Of a stretch of DNA of 64,000 bases, positions 55,047 to 63,910 are shown one piece after another. The notes below the pieces were generated by a model. It was not told the origin of the DNA, did no database searches, and saw nothing but the letters and a program-made list of their open reading frames with translations. The translations under genes and the position numbers were made by a program. Position 1 is the stretch's first letter, and each line of letters starts with the position of its first letter. This DNA comes from Acinetobacter pseudolwoffii (lineage in GTDB: Bacteria > Pseudomonadota > Gammaproteobacteria > Pseudomonadales > Moraxellaceae): assembly GCF_002803605.1 (NCBI RefSeq), contig NZ_PHRG01000001.1:756819-820818 (forward strand), in the 5' to 3' direction.

Positions 55047-56888
55047 ATGACCCAAATGAAACCGCACGATCTTATTGGTATTGCAGATGTCGCTGCCAAA
55101 ATCCCGGCCTTCTTAATCAAAGTGCCTAATTTGCTGACTGGGCTAAGACAGGCTTATTTACGTACTCCGAATACACCGGCCGGTCTGGGTCTGGCTTTTG
55201 AAAAAGCTTCACAGCGTAATCCTGAAGGTATCGCTTTGCGTTTTGAAGATCAAAGCTATAGTTATACCGCTCTTAATGCCTGGGCCAACCAGATTGCACA
55301 TTTTTATCTTTCCTTGGGTGCCAAGAAAGGTGATGTCGTGGCGCTGATGGTCGAGAACCGCCCTGAACTCATTGCCAGCGTGCTCGGTCTGGCCAAACTT
55401 GGTGTCACCACGGCACTGGTCAATACCTCGCAAGTGGGTAAGGTGCTGACCCACAGTATCAACCTGGTCAAACCAATTGCGGTGATTGTCGGTGAAGAGT
55501 GCCAGAACGCGGTCAACGAGATTCGTGATGACCTCAATATTAGCAGTGATCGCCTGCATTGGTTTGCCGACCAAAATACTCTAGCCGATCCGGGTCAGGC
55601 GCCTGCAGGCTTTATCAATCTGGCTGAAAAAATCGATCTCTCCCCGAAATTCAATCCACCGACCACCCATTCGGTGCAAGGCAAAGATGGGCTGTTCTAC
55701 ATTTATACGTCGGGCACCACCGGCCTGCCTAAGGCAGTCATCTTTACCAACGGGCGCTGGACGCTGGCTTATGGCACCTATGGCCATGTGCTAAACCTGA
55801 AGAAAGATGATGTGATGTACTGCACCCTGCCGCTTTATCATGCCACAGGCATGGTGGTATGCTGGTGTGGCGTGATTGCAGGTGCAGGAACGCTTGCGAT
55901 TCGACGTAAATTCTCGACCTCCTCCTTCTGGAAAGATGTAAAGAAATTTGATGCATCTGCAATTGGCTATGTCGGTGAGTTGTGCCGCTATCTGATGGAT
56001 GCCCCTCCCTCTGAACTGGAAAAAGACCATCGGGTCACCCGAATGATCGGAAATGGCATGCGCCCGAATATCTGGGACAAGTTCAAATCCCGTTTTGGGA
56101 TTCAGGAAGTGCTGGAATTGTATGCGTCCAGTGAAGGCAATGTCGGTTTTAGCAATATTTTCAATTTTGATAATACCGTCGGTTTCTCCCCGACACCCTA
56201 TGCCATTATTGCCTTTGATAAAGATAAAAATGAACCGGTTCGGGATAACAAGGGTCACTGCAAACGGGTAAAAAAAGGTGAAACTGGTTTACTGATTGGT
56301 AAAATTACCCGTCGCTCACCCTTTGATGGTTATACCGACCCGGAAAAAAACAAGTCTGTGATCATGCAGGATGTATTTGGCAAAGGTGATGCTTATTTCA
56401 ATACGGGTGATCTGGTACGTAATATCGGCTTTCGTCATGCCCAGTTTGTCGACCGCTTAGGTGATACTTTCCGCTGGAAAGGTGAAAATGTCTCGACCAC
56501 CGAAGTCGAAAATATGCTCACCGAGTATGACAAAATTGTTGAAGCCGTGGTCTATGGCGTTGAAATTCCAAATACCAATGGTCGTGCCGGGATGGCAGCG
56601 CTGACCTTAAAACCAGATATGCAACTGGATCAAGAAGACCTGCAACAGATGGTCAGCACCTTTAAACAGTGCTTGCCTGCTTATGCCGTTCCGGTGTTTT
56701 TACGTATCCAGCAGCAAGTCGAAACGACAGGCACCTTCAAATACCAGAAAAACAGGTTGAAAGAGCAAGCATTCGATCCGAATAAAACCGATGAACGCCT
56801 GTTGGTTCTATTACCAGGTGCAACGGCCTATTCTGAGCTCACAGCAGAGATTTTTGCCAACATTCAGGCCTACCAATATCGCTTCTAA
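55047..56888 (+). CDS. Long-chain acyl-CoA synthetase of the FATP (SLC27) type, 613 aa
   Basis: Activates fatty acids (possibly very long chain) to acyl-CoA through an acyl-adenylate. The AMP-binding motif is YIYTSGTTGLPKAVIFT. Later motifs are LELYASSEGNVGFSN, YFNTGDLVRNIGFRHAQFVD and RLGDTFRWKGENVSTTEVEN. The C-terminal block YQKNRLKEQAFDPNKT is the FATP signature region. The layout resembles eukaryotic fatty acid transport proteins more than FadD. AGGA lies 6 bases before the ATG. Confidence 0.9.
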   Translation: MTQMKPHDLIGIADVAAKIPAFLIKVPNLLTGLRQAYLRTPNTPAGLGLAFEKASQRNPEGIALRFEDQSYSYTALNAWANQIAHFYLSLGAKKGDVVALMVENRPELIASVLGLAKLGVTTALVNTSQVGKVLTHSINLVKPIAVIVGEECQNAVNEIRDDLNISSDRLHWFADQNTLADPGQAPAGFINLAEKIDLSPKFNPPTTHSVQGKDGLFYIYTSGTTGLPKAVIFTNGRWTLAYGTYGHVLNLKKDDVMYCTLPLYHATGMVVCWCGVIAGAGTLAIRRKFSTSSFWKDVKKFDASAIGYVGELCRYLMDAPPSELEKDHRVTRMIGNGMRPNIWDKFKSRFGIQEVLELYASSEGNVGFSNIFNFDNTVGFSPTPYAIIAFDKDKNEPVRDNKGHCKRVKKGETGLLIGKITRRSPFDGYTDPEKNKSVIMQDVFGKGDAYFNTGDLVRNIGFRHAQFVDRLGDTFRWKGENVSTTEVENMLTEYDKIVEAVVYGVEIPNTNGRAGMAALTLKPDMQLDQEDLQQMVSTFKQCLPAYAVPVFLRIQQQVETTGTFKYQKNRLKEQAFDPNKTDERLLVLLPGATAYSELTAEIFANIQAYQYRF

Positions 56889-56972
56889 GTACTGAAGTTG
56901 CCTATTTTTTGTTTAGATAAAGCACAATTGTTCTATTTATAATCAAACATGGGCAACTTTGTTATTTTTTGC

Positions 56973-57000
56973 TTGCGCTGAAATGAGATCTTGCTACAAT
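56973..57000 (+). promoter_or_regulatory. Predicted promoter of the tRNA-Lys cluster
   Basis: TACAAT at 56995-57000 lies 16 bp after TTGCGC at 56973-56978, about 84 bp before the first tRNA. The -35 is weak. GC-rich bases follow the -10, as often in stable-RNA promoters. Confidence 0.5.
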
Positions 57001-57083
57001 ACGCTCCATCAAACAAAGTGGTGCTTTAAGCTATTTAGCTTGACTTGCACTATACATTCAAACCTAGTTTGAATGCCGGTTCA

Positions 57084-57159
57084 GGGCCGTTAGCTCAGTT
57101 GGTAGAGCAGTGGACTTTTAATCCATTGGTCCCGCGTTCGAGTCGCGGACGGCCCACCA
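57084..57159 (+). tRNA. tRNA-Lys (anticodon UUU), copy 1
   Basis: 76 nt including the encoded CCA. The acceptor arms GGGCCGT and ACGGCCC pair, the D-loop is AGCTCAGTTGGTAGAGC, the anticodon loop is CTTTTAA with anticodon UUU, and the T-arm is CGCGTTCGAGTCGCG. Identical to the next two copies. Confidence 0.97.
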
Positions 57160-57179
57160 TTTCTTTGATATCCCTTGAT

Positions 57180-57255
57180 GGGCCGTTAGCTCAGTTGGTA
57201 GAGCAGTGGACTTTTAATCCATTGGTCCCGCGTTCGAGTCGCGGACGGCCCACCA
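57180..57255 (+). tRNA. tRNA-Lys (anticodon UUU), copy 2
   Basis: Base-for-base identical to copy 1, 20 bp downstream, with encoded CCA. Confidence 0.97.
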
Positions 57256-57313
57256 TCATTCTAAAACATCAGTTTTAGAAATCTCAATCAAAGTCATTTT
57301 GATTACCCAGAAT

Positions 57314-57389
57314 GGGCCGTTAGCTCAGTTGGTAGAGCAGTGGACTTTTAATCCATTGGTCCCGCGTTCGAGTCGCGGACGGCCCACCA
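57314..57389 (+). tRNA. tRNA-Lys (anticodon UUU), copy 3
   Basis: Base-for-base identical to copies 1 and 2, 58 bp after copy 2, with encoded CCA. No terminator is obvious downstream. Confidence 0.97.
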
Positions 57390-57569
57390 TTCTTTACTTA
57401 GAATGTCTTCTGAAACATCCCCTACACTATTTTCATTTGCTTTCTATCAGCTGCTATTATATGTTCACGCTTGGATTTTAGGCTGATTTGTTTTCAAAAC
57501 TTGTTTTGATTTTTAAATAGTTTTCTTTAATCCAATTCTAAAAAAAGAGCAGCGCCGTTTCTTATCGCA

Positions 57570-58262
57570 TTATTTTCTAATATCAAATGTGGTGTCTTTT
57601 ACCAGCTCATAAGCTTTAGAGGGTGCAGGATAGCCGCGATCAAATAATTCACGATTGATTCTTTCCTTTTCACTATAGATTTTGTCCAGATTCATCACCA
57701 GATGGTTCGAATCCTTAATCGTATAATAAAAGCTCGCCCCTTCTTTACGACTCACCACCACCTCGGTACGCTCCGGATTGATAAACCAACGGTCTTTGCG
57801 ATAGGTGATATTGCTGGCAGTGCTACTTTTGGCATTATCAATAAACACTTTGCCATACTGCAAAATGCTGCGATGCACCGTACCATCCGGCATTAAGGTC
57901 AAAATAAATTCTGCCTTACCCTCATTGCAGGGCGCAAAGTTACCATCACAGTCGATCTCGGTATAATAGCGGCCGATAAAATCTTTGGCATAATCTGGTA
58001 CGACGGCCAGATTTGACTCGGTTTCTGCCCGAAGGGTAGCTTGCCCTGCTACCTGAGTTAAAGATTTTGCACTCACCGGCACGACATCAGGCTGTGCATT
58101 CGCAGCGGAAATTTTCACCCCCTCCTGTCCTGATTCTGCCTGAAGCTCCTGCTCAGGCTTGACTTGATGGCGATCACAAGCCTGTAGTATGCCCATCCCC
58201 CCCAACATTAGGCCGAATTTAAAAAAACTGCTTAATGTACAACTTGATACATCCAATTTCAT
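57570..58262 (-). CDS. Lipoprotein of unknown function (NlpE-like features), 230 aa
   Basis: A signal peptide ending LGGMGILQAC gives a lipobox cysteine at about residue 29. A polar linker of about 60 residues follows. The folded part has FIGRYYTEIDCDGNFAPCNE, then KAEFILTLMPDGTVHRSIL. Two cysteines before a TLxxDGT strand resemble the NlpE N-terminal beta-barrel (CxxC and LTLNxDGT), but spacing differs and I am not sure. It stands alone between the tRNA cluster and the PspC gene. Confidence 0.75.
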   Translation of the reverse strand: MKLDVSSCTLSSFFKFGLMLGGMGILQACDRHQVKPEQELQAESGQEGVKISAANAQPDVVPVSAKSLTQVAGQATLRAETESNLAVVPDYAKDFIGRYYTEIDCDGNFAPCNEGKAEFILTLMPDGTVHRSILQYGKVFIDNAKSSTASNITYRKDRWFINPERTEVVVSRKEGASFYYTIKDSNHLVMNLDKIYSEKERINRELFDRGYPAPSKAYELVKDTTFDIRK

Positions 58263-58505
58263 TTTAAAGCATACCTAAATTAGGAAACACAGCACGTACA
58301 GAGCACATTGCAAGCCAATGAACTTTACACAAGAGTTCAATAGAATTTTCACTATGTTAGTGGCTCTTAGAGCTGGATTTAATCTTTATTAACATTACTT
58401 AACGAATTTATTTGCAATCAGCACTTTAAAAATTTTGATCCAACTCCATTTTTGAAGTATGGATCTGTTTTAGGATTCAACCCTATTTTTAATCAGGAGA
58501 TTTTA

Positions 58506-58781
58506 ATGGCCAATGTTGGTTTATATCGCTCTAACCGCTCAAACATGATTGCAGGTGTGATGGGTGGTATTGCTGAACGTTTTGGTTGGAACGCAAATTT
58601 ATTACGCCTTATCTTTGTGGTGATTTCGGTCATGAGTGCTGCATTTCCGGGTATTCTGGTCTATCTGGTTCTGTGGTTAATCATGCCAAAAAAGCAGTAC
58701 AGCATTGAACAGGACAAGGTTCAGCAAGTTCAGGGCTATCAAAATCCTGTGCGCACCGTTAATCAGGATAAACGCTATTAA
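58506..58781 (+). CDS. PspC-domain membrane protein, 91 aa
   Basis: A short inner-membrane protein of the PspC family. The domain covers residues 5-65: LYRSNRSNMIAGVMGGIAER, WNANLLRLIFVVISV and the membrane helix GILVYLVLWLIMPKK. The C-terminal tail is polar. AGGAG lies 7 bases before the ATG at 58506; the earlier start in the open frame lacks this. No pspA or pspB gene is near, so a classic phage-shock operon is not present here. Confidence 0.87.
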   Translation: MANVGLYRSNRSNMIAGVMGGIAERFGWNANLLRLIFVVISVMSAAFPGILVYLVLWLIMPKKQYSIEQDKVQQVQGYQNPVRTVNQDKRY

Positions 58782-58856
58782 TCTGCATCCTAATTTATAG
58801 CAAGATGTATTGAAGTGCTTCCTCCTTCACCCAGTCTAATGGGGTGAGATTTTGAT

Positions 58857-58894
58857 GCCACGATAATTCCCCTAGATTATCGTGGCTTTTTTTT
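58857..58894 (+). terminator. Terminator of the PspC gene
   Basis: The 11-bp stem GCCACGATAAT/ATTATCGTGGC has an 8-base loop and eight T. Confidence 0.93.
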
Positions 58895-58997
58895 GCCTAT
58901 ATTTTTGTTATTTCTATGCTGTATGACAGCTTTTTACTTTATCTTTTAGCTCAATTAGCGATAAATTCAATATTCCAATGTTTGAAATGGATGTCAG

Positions 58998-59783
58998 ATG
59001 ACTCAGGCAGAATGGATGATGCTCTGGCTCTGTGCCTTAGCTGCACTGCTGCATGGTTTAAGCGGATTCGGCTTTCCCATGATGAGTACAGCCGTTCTGT
59101 CCAGTGAATATCCGCTGAGTATGGCAGTGACGCTTGTGATTCTGCCCTGCCTGCTGCTTAACCTGATTATGCTCAATGCCGATCCACAGCATGGCCTGTT
59201 CAGCAGTATGGGCTATTATCTCAAACGTTATTGGCCCTTAATCCTGAGTAGCCTGCTGGGAAGCATGCTCGGAGTTCAGTTATTATTCTGGTTGAATGAA
59301 GGGATTCTAAAATTATTGCTGGGTCTGGTAATTGTATTTTATGTCTTGGACCAGTTACGGGCACGACCCTTACAAGTTAGTCCGCATATTTCCAGCATGC
59401 TCTGTTTTGGTTTACTGGCCGGCATTATTGGAGGTGCGACCAATGCTATGGCACCTTTTCTGATGATGTATCTGATGAGCTGCCAGCTGTCTAAAACCGA
59501 CATCGTCATTATCAGCAATCTCAATTTTATTGCCAGTAAACTGATTCAGCTGGTTTGGCTCTTTCCCCTTCTGATTGCATTTGAAGTCCCCCAACAGCAT
59601 ATTCTGATCGGGATAAGCTTATTTGCCCTTGCTGGCGTCTGGATTGGAGGCAAAATACGCCATCGTTTATCTCAGCAGCACTTCAAATGGATTGTCCTGG
59701 CTTTACTTTTTGGCTTGGGCCTGTATGCCCTCTGGCAAAGTGCTGGATTATTGCAACAATCTGGTTATAGTATCTTTAAATAG
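58998..59783 (+). CDS. TauE/SafE-family sulfite/organosulfur exporter-like permease, 261 aa
   Basis: An inner-membrane protein with about eight hydrophobic segments. The first half has LHGLSGFGFPMMSTAVLSS, and the second repeats the pattern around LAGIIGGATNAMAPFLMMYL, the internal duplication of the TauE/SafE family. The substrate is unknown; family members export sulfite or sulfoacetate or act on other anions. The ATG at 58998 opens directly before the first helix. It is followed after 83 bp by the DASS gene. Confidence 0.85.
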   Translation: MTQAEWMMLWLCALAALLHGLSGFGFPMMSTAVLSSEYPLSMAVTLVILPCLLLNLIMLNADPQHGLFSSMGYYLKRYWPLILSSLLGSMLGVQLLFWLNEGILKLLLGLVIVFYVLDQLRARPLQVSPHISSMLCFGLLAGIIGGATNAMAPFLMMYLMSCQLSKTDIVIISNLNFIASKLIQLVWLFPLLIAFEVPQQHILIGISLFALAGVWIGGKIRHRLSQQHFKWIVLALLFGLGLYALWQSAGLLQQSGYSIFK

Positions 59784-59866
59784 GGTATTTTTTAAACAAA
59801 GCAAAATTACAAATTCAAAGCTGATATAAAAAAATGACGTAAATAAAAACCTTGCAAGGAGAGCAT

Positions 59867-61279
59867 ATGACTCAGACCAATCTAGCCACCCCAACCAATG
59901 CGATGCCTAAAGGGCTGCTCAAAGGCTGGATCCTTATTGTTGTTGCAGCTATTGTGGCCTATAGCCTCTATCTTTATCTGCCCTATGACCAGAATGCCAA
60001 TAAGGGTCTGGCTCTGCTGGCTTTTATCGGTATTCTCTGGCTGACTGAAGCGATTCATATCACCATTACCGCACTTTTAGTTCCAGTGATGGCGGTGTTA
60101 CTCGCCATGCCAATGGCCTCTGACGGGGGACTGGTTCCCATCACCACACAAGCCGCTTTGGCCACTTTTGCCGATCCTGTCATTTTCCTGTTTTTTGGTG
60201 GTTTTGCGCTGGCAACGGCATTGCATATCCAGAAGCTGGACCGGAAAATTGCCATGTGGATTATCTCCATGTCTGGTGGGCATTTGGGTATTTCTGTACT
60301 GGCGATTTTTGTGGTGACGGCGCTGCTGTCCATGTGGATTTCCAATACGGCCACTGCTGCCATGATGCTGCCTTTGGCCTTAGGCTTGCTTTCACATCTG
60401 GATGTCAGCAAGGATCGTAAAACTTTTGTCTTTATCCTGCTCGGCATTGCCTATTCGGCCAGTATTGGCGGGCTGGGCACCATGGTCGGTTCCCCTCCGA
60501 ATGCCATTGCCGCCAAGGCACTCGGCTATGATTTTGCCGACTGGATGAAAATCGGCTTGCCGATGATGTTCATTATTCTCCCCGCCATGCTAGTCAGTTT
60601 ATATCTGGTACTACGTCCAAAACTAAATCACAAAGTACAATTTGTGACCGAAGATATTCCCTGGACCGGCACCCGTATAGCCACCATGATCCTCTTTCTC
60701 TGTACTGCAATTGCCTGGATTTTCAGTAAAAAATTCACCGAAATTTTTGGTATTTCTCAGCCGGATACCTGGATTGCAATTTCGGCTGCCTGTATGGTGG
60801 TAATTCTAGGTACCGCAAGCTGGAAACAGATTGCAGAAAATACCGACTGGGGGGTCTTGTACCTATTTGGTGGTGGTCTGACCTTGAGTGCCATTCTGAA
60901 GGATTCAGGCAGTTCGCTGGTACTGGGGCAAACTCTGGCCAATGCCTTTGGTGATGCCTCCCCGCTGATGATTATTTTTGTAGTCGCCACTTTTATTATC
61001 TTCCTGACTGAATTTACCAGTAATACCGCTTCGGCTGCCCTGCTGGTACCAGTATTTGCCGCAATTGCGGATCAGATGGGCATGCCCAAAGAAATTCTGG
61101 TGATTGTCATTGGTATTGGTGCCTCATGTGCCTTTATGCTGCCGGTAGCTACCCCGCCCAATGCGATTGTTTTTGGAACCGGTCATATCCAGCAAAGCGA
61201 AATGATGAAAGTCGGTTTTGTACTGAATATTATGTGTATCTTTATTATTTCACTGTTTATTTACTGGTTCTTCCTCTAA
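59867..61279 (+). CDS. DASS (SLC13) family anion:sodium symporter, 470 aa
   Basis: An inner-membrane carrier of the divalent anion/sodium symporter family, usually for dicarboxylates or sulfate. About eleven hydrophobic segments are seen. Two family SNT motifs are present, in MWISNTATAAMMLPLALG and FTSNTASAALLVPVF, the sodium-site repeats. GTMVGSPPNAIAA and LPVATPPNAIVFGTG are the matching family blocks. AAGGAG lies upstream of the ATG at 59867. The substrate is not resolved. Confidence 0.92.
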   Translation: MTQTNLATPTNAMPKGLLKGWILIVVAAIVAYSLYLYLPYDQNANKGLALLAFIGILWLTEAIHITITALLVPVMAVLLAMPMASDGGLVPITTQAALATFADPVIFLFFGGFALATALHIQKLDRKIAMWIISMSGGHLGISVLAIFVVTALLSMWISNTATAAMMLPLALGLLSHLDVSKDRKTFVFILLGIAYSASIGGLGTMVGSPPNAIAAKALGYDFADWMKIGLPMMFIILPAMLVSLYLVLRPKLNHKVQFVTEDIPWTGTRIATMILFLCTAIAWIFSKKFTEIFGISQPDTWIAISAACMVVILGTASWKQIAENTDWGVLYLFGGGLTLSAILKDSGSSLVLGQTLANAFGDASPLMIIFVVATFIIFLTEFTSNTASAALLVPVFAAIADQMGMPKEILVIVIGIGASCAFMLPVATPPNAIVFGTGHIQQSEMMKVGFVLNIMCIFIISLFIYWFFL

Positions 61280-61290
61280 ACCAAGTCCAA

Positions 61291-61320
61291 TAAAAAAGCA
61301 CGTTTTGGCGTGCTTTTTTA
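61291..61320 (+). terminator. Terminator of the DASS transporter gene
   Basis: The stem AAAAAAGCACG/CGTGCTTTTTT has a 6-base loop. Confidence 0.92.
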
Positions 61321-61402
61321 TTGGCAAGTATCGCTGCTTTTTAAGCAAAATCCTTGCTCAAAAGCAGATGCATTAAACTCAGATAATTTCTCTAAAATCA
61401 TC

Positions 61403-62521
61403 TTATTCAGTTCTGCTTTTGATCTTAAGTTGATTGAGTTCCTGATTCAGTGCAGCAATGATATCGGCACGACTGATAATTCCCACCAGCTGTTGTTGAC
61501 TGACCACCGGAATATAATTAAAAGAACGTTCAACAAAATAAGGCACCAGATCCTGAATCGGCTGGGTCGGCTGCACCGTGACGACTTTTAAGCTCATAAT
61601 ATGCCTGACCTGATCTTCCCAACTGCTGCGAATATCTGAAGCACGCTTAAACCATTCCACCACGTCATACATGGCCAAAGTACCGACCAGTTTTTCTTCT
61701 GCATTGACCACGGGCAGGCTCATCAGGTTCATCTGTTTAAACTTGTCCAGCGCATGATGAATATTGTCATTTTCATGCAGCGTGACCACATCTTTGGTCA
61801 TAATATCCTGACAAGTAAATTCATGCACCGCGCGCGCATTGGCAATATCCTGTGCTTCCAGAATAATCTTTTGCAGGTCATATTCACTGATATCCAGCAA
61901 TTCTGTTTGCTGGTCTAGCACGTCCTGAATATCCTGCGGCTGAATGGTAACTTTCTGGGTCGGGGTTGGATCTTTAGAACGGGTATTCAGTTGCGCCTGC
62001 TGCGGATAGCTCTTGCCAATCATGCGGTTAAATACAATGGCGATGATCATCAGCAGCAGTGAATTTAAGAGCACCGGATAAAACACAAAGGCATAGCCCA
62101 GATCATGTACCGCATTTCCGCCCAAGACCGCAGTAATCGCGACCGCACCACTCGGGGGATGCAAGGAATCTGTGGTCATCATCAGCATAATCGACAGAGC
62201 GACGGCGACACTAAAAGCTTCAGTCGGATTGGCCATGAATAATGCGCAGGTTACGCCGACCACAGCCGCAATGGTATTCCCCACCATAATATTCCAGGGC
62301 TGTGCCAGAGGACTGGCCGGCACTGCAAACAGCAACACCGAAGACGCCCCCATCGGTGCAATATACCAGGCCTTAAAATCACCCAGAATCCACAAACTCA
62401 GCAATGAGGATACGGCCAAGCCGATCAGGGCACCGATGCCGCATAACAGACGGTCTTTGAGCGGAAGGACTTTGAAGTTTGGTTTTAAGGTATTGAGCCA
62501 GTCTAGATTTGAGTGAAACAC
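61403..62521 (-). CDS. HPP-family membrane protein with two CBS domains, 372 aa
   Basis: An inner-membrane protein with four to five helices in the HPP domain (residues about 25-170; DSLHPPSGAVAITAVLGGNA includes the name-giving HPP). About 70 polar residues follow, then two CBS domains (CQDIMTKDVVTLHENDNIHH; HIMSLKVVTVQPTQPIQDLV). CBS pairs often bind adenosine nucleotides. Some HPP proteins are linked to nitrite transport, but nothing here supports that. The start is GTG at 62521 with CAGGTAG upstream. Confidence 0.88.
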   Translation of the reverse strand: MFHSNLDWLNTLKPNFKVLPLKDRLLCGIGALIGLAVSSLLSLWILGDFKAWYIAPMGASSVLLFAVPASPLAQPWNIMVGNTIAAVVGVTCALFMANPTEAFSVAVALSIMLMMTTDSLHPPSGAVAITAVLGGNAVHDLGYAFVFYPVLLNSLLLMIIAIVFNRMIGKSYPQQAQLNTRSKDPTPTQKVTIQPQDIQDVLDQQTELLDISEYDLQKIILEAQDIANARAVHEFTCQDIMTKDVVTLHENDNIHHALDKFKQMNLMSLPVVNAEEKLVGTLAMYDVVEWFKRASDIRSSWEDQVRHIMSLKVVTVQPTQPIQDLVPYFVERSFNYIPVVSQQQLVGIISRADIIAALNQELNQLKIKSRTE

Positions 62522-62754
62522 AGTCTACCTGATTTACTTTTTATCGATTTTCCGCATTATAGAACCAAGCAGCCTTAAAGGTATATTTGTTTTATATCTT
62601 TTAATGCTGCAGGTATGCCTACTTTTTAGAAAAAAAATGTCGGCATGATTGCTCATCATCAAAATGGTTTTGAAGGGCTGAGGCTTTATACTTCATGCAT
62701 ATTCCAACAACATCGTGACTTACAATGAAGCTGATAAAACTGTTTAAAATCATG

Positions 62755-63597
62755 TTATTTTGCAGTAATTTCAGTGGGCTTTGATAGCGGATTTTCATCT
62801 GATTCAGATCGAATAATCGGCTCGATTTTAATCAGCTCGACCTCACCATAGAAGGTCGAAAATGCCACATCTCCGGCATCGATGCCAGTGCCAATCCGAA
62901 TTAAATTTTCTACAGGCGCCAAACGGGTCGGATCAAACAGTACCCACCCACCCTCTAAATAAGCTTCAAAAATGGCGTGAAAATCGGGTAAAAACTTTTC
63001 GATTTCGACATAACCGACCACCATGCGTGCTGGAATGCCTAAAGCACGACACAGCGCAATACCTAAATGAGCAAAGTCACGACAGACGCCCGCCCGATGG
63101 ATGAGCACATCTGTTGCAGTACTAAACTGATCCGTGCTGCCAGAAACATAAAATATATTGTTATAAATCCATTGTTCAATCGCTTTGACCCGCGCATAAC
63201 CCGGCGTCATCCAGCCAAAGGACCGATTGGCCATTTCTGCAAATAAATCCGAATTACAGTAACGGCTGGCCAGCAAATAAGGCAGCACCGCATCAGGCAA
63301 ATCCGGAATCAGCACTTCATTCAGATTATGCTGCGCATCTGCATTGATCACCGGATGACGTTCAACTGTCGCGTTATAATGCACTTCAAAGACATCACAA
63401 GGTTGGACATGCAGACGTATATAACGATTTTGATGATTTAAATCCTGGAATTCACGCCATACGACAGGCATATTAAATGTCAGTTGTTGTTCAAGAATAG
63501 TTTGATCGGAATGATGTGCCGCCTGAATCAGAAAAACAAATTCTGTGGTCTGGACAACCTTATATTTTAAATGACATTGAATTTGATAAGTGGTCAT
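62755..63597 (-). CDS. Transglutaminase-like (cysteine-protease fold) protein, 280 aa
   Basis: The N-terminal half is a beta domain seen in bacterial transglutaminase-like proteins. The catalytic triad of the core is visible: Cys in HRAGVCRDFAHLGIALCRAL, His in FLPDFHAIFEAYLEGGW and Asp in VLFDPTRLAPVEN. RMVVGYVEIEK lies between. The role is unknown; peptide or protein hydrolysis is typical for the group. No signal peptide is seen. It is monocistronic. Confidence 0.87.
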   Translation of the reverse strand: MTTYQIQCHLKYKVVQTTEFVFLIQAAHHSDQTILEQQLTFNMPVVWREFQDLNHQNRYIRLHVQPCDVFEVHYNATVERHPVINADAQHNLNEVLIPDLPDAVLPYLLASRYCNSDLFAEMANRSFGWMTPGYARVKAIEQWIYNNIFYVSGSTDQFSTATDVLIHRAGVCRDFAHLGIALCRALGIPARMVVGYVEIEKFLPDFHAIFEAYLEGGWVLFDPTRLAPVENLIRIGTGIDAGDVAFSTFYGEVELIKIEPIIRSESDENPLSKPTEITAK

Positions 63598-63910
63598 GAA
63601 TTTCCTTATTTTTAAGCATTATTATATTGTGTGAATATTAAACTAATTTTAGGATGCTAATCGTATAAGATCAGTTGAGCTTTATAATGCTCCGGTTAAT
63701 CGGATGCCATATATCTGATTTATTCTTGATTTTTAAGTTAGCCTCAATCGGCCAGTAAAGCTGAAATCACGACAGATGCATAGATGACTCTTCTTGTTTA
63801 AAGGTATTCTGGATTTTTTCAAAAAAGGTTCCACACATTAACCCTTTGCCACTCCCCTGCAAAGTCCTTATAATTGAGCACAATTTTTCTCTAATTTTAA
63901 GTGGATGACC
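63598..63910. promoter_or_regulatory. Intergenic region holding the divergent promoters of glyQ and the transglutaminase-like gene
   Basis: About 310 bp with no gene. The glyQ promoter is at its right end; the minus-strand promoter was not located. Confidence 0.5.
63846..63874 (+). promoter_or_regulatory. Predicted sigma-70 promoter of glyQ
   Basis: TTGCCA at 63846-63851 (five of six -35 bases) and a perfect TATAAT at 63869-63874 are spaced 17 bp, 37 bp before the start codon. Confidence 0.7.

Noticed and set aside
57045-57481. Open frames reading through the tRNA-Lys genes
   Set aside because: They translate the repeated tRNA sequence (the recurring PLAQLVEQWTFNPLVPRSS) and are a known artefact.
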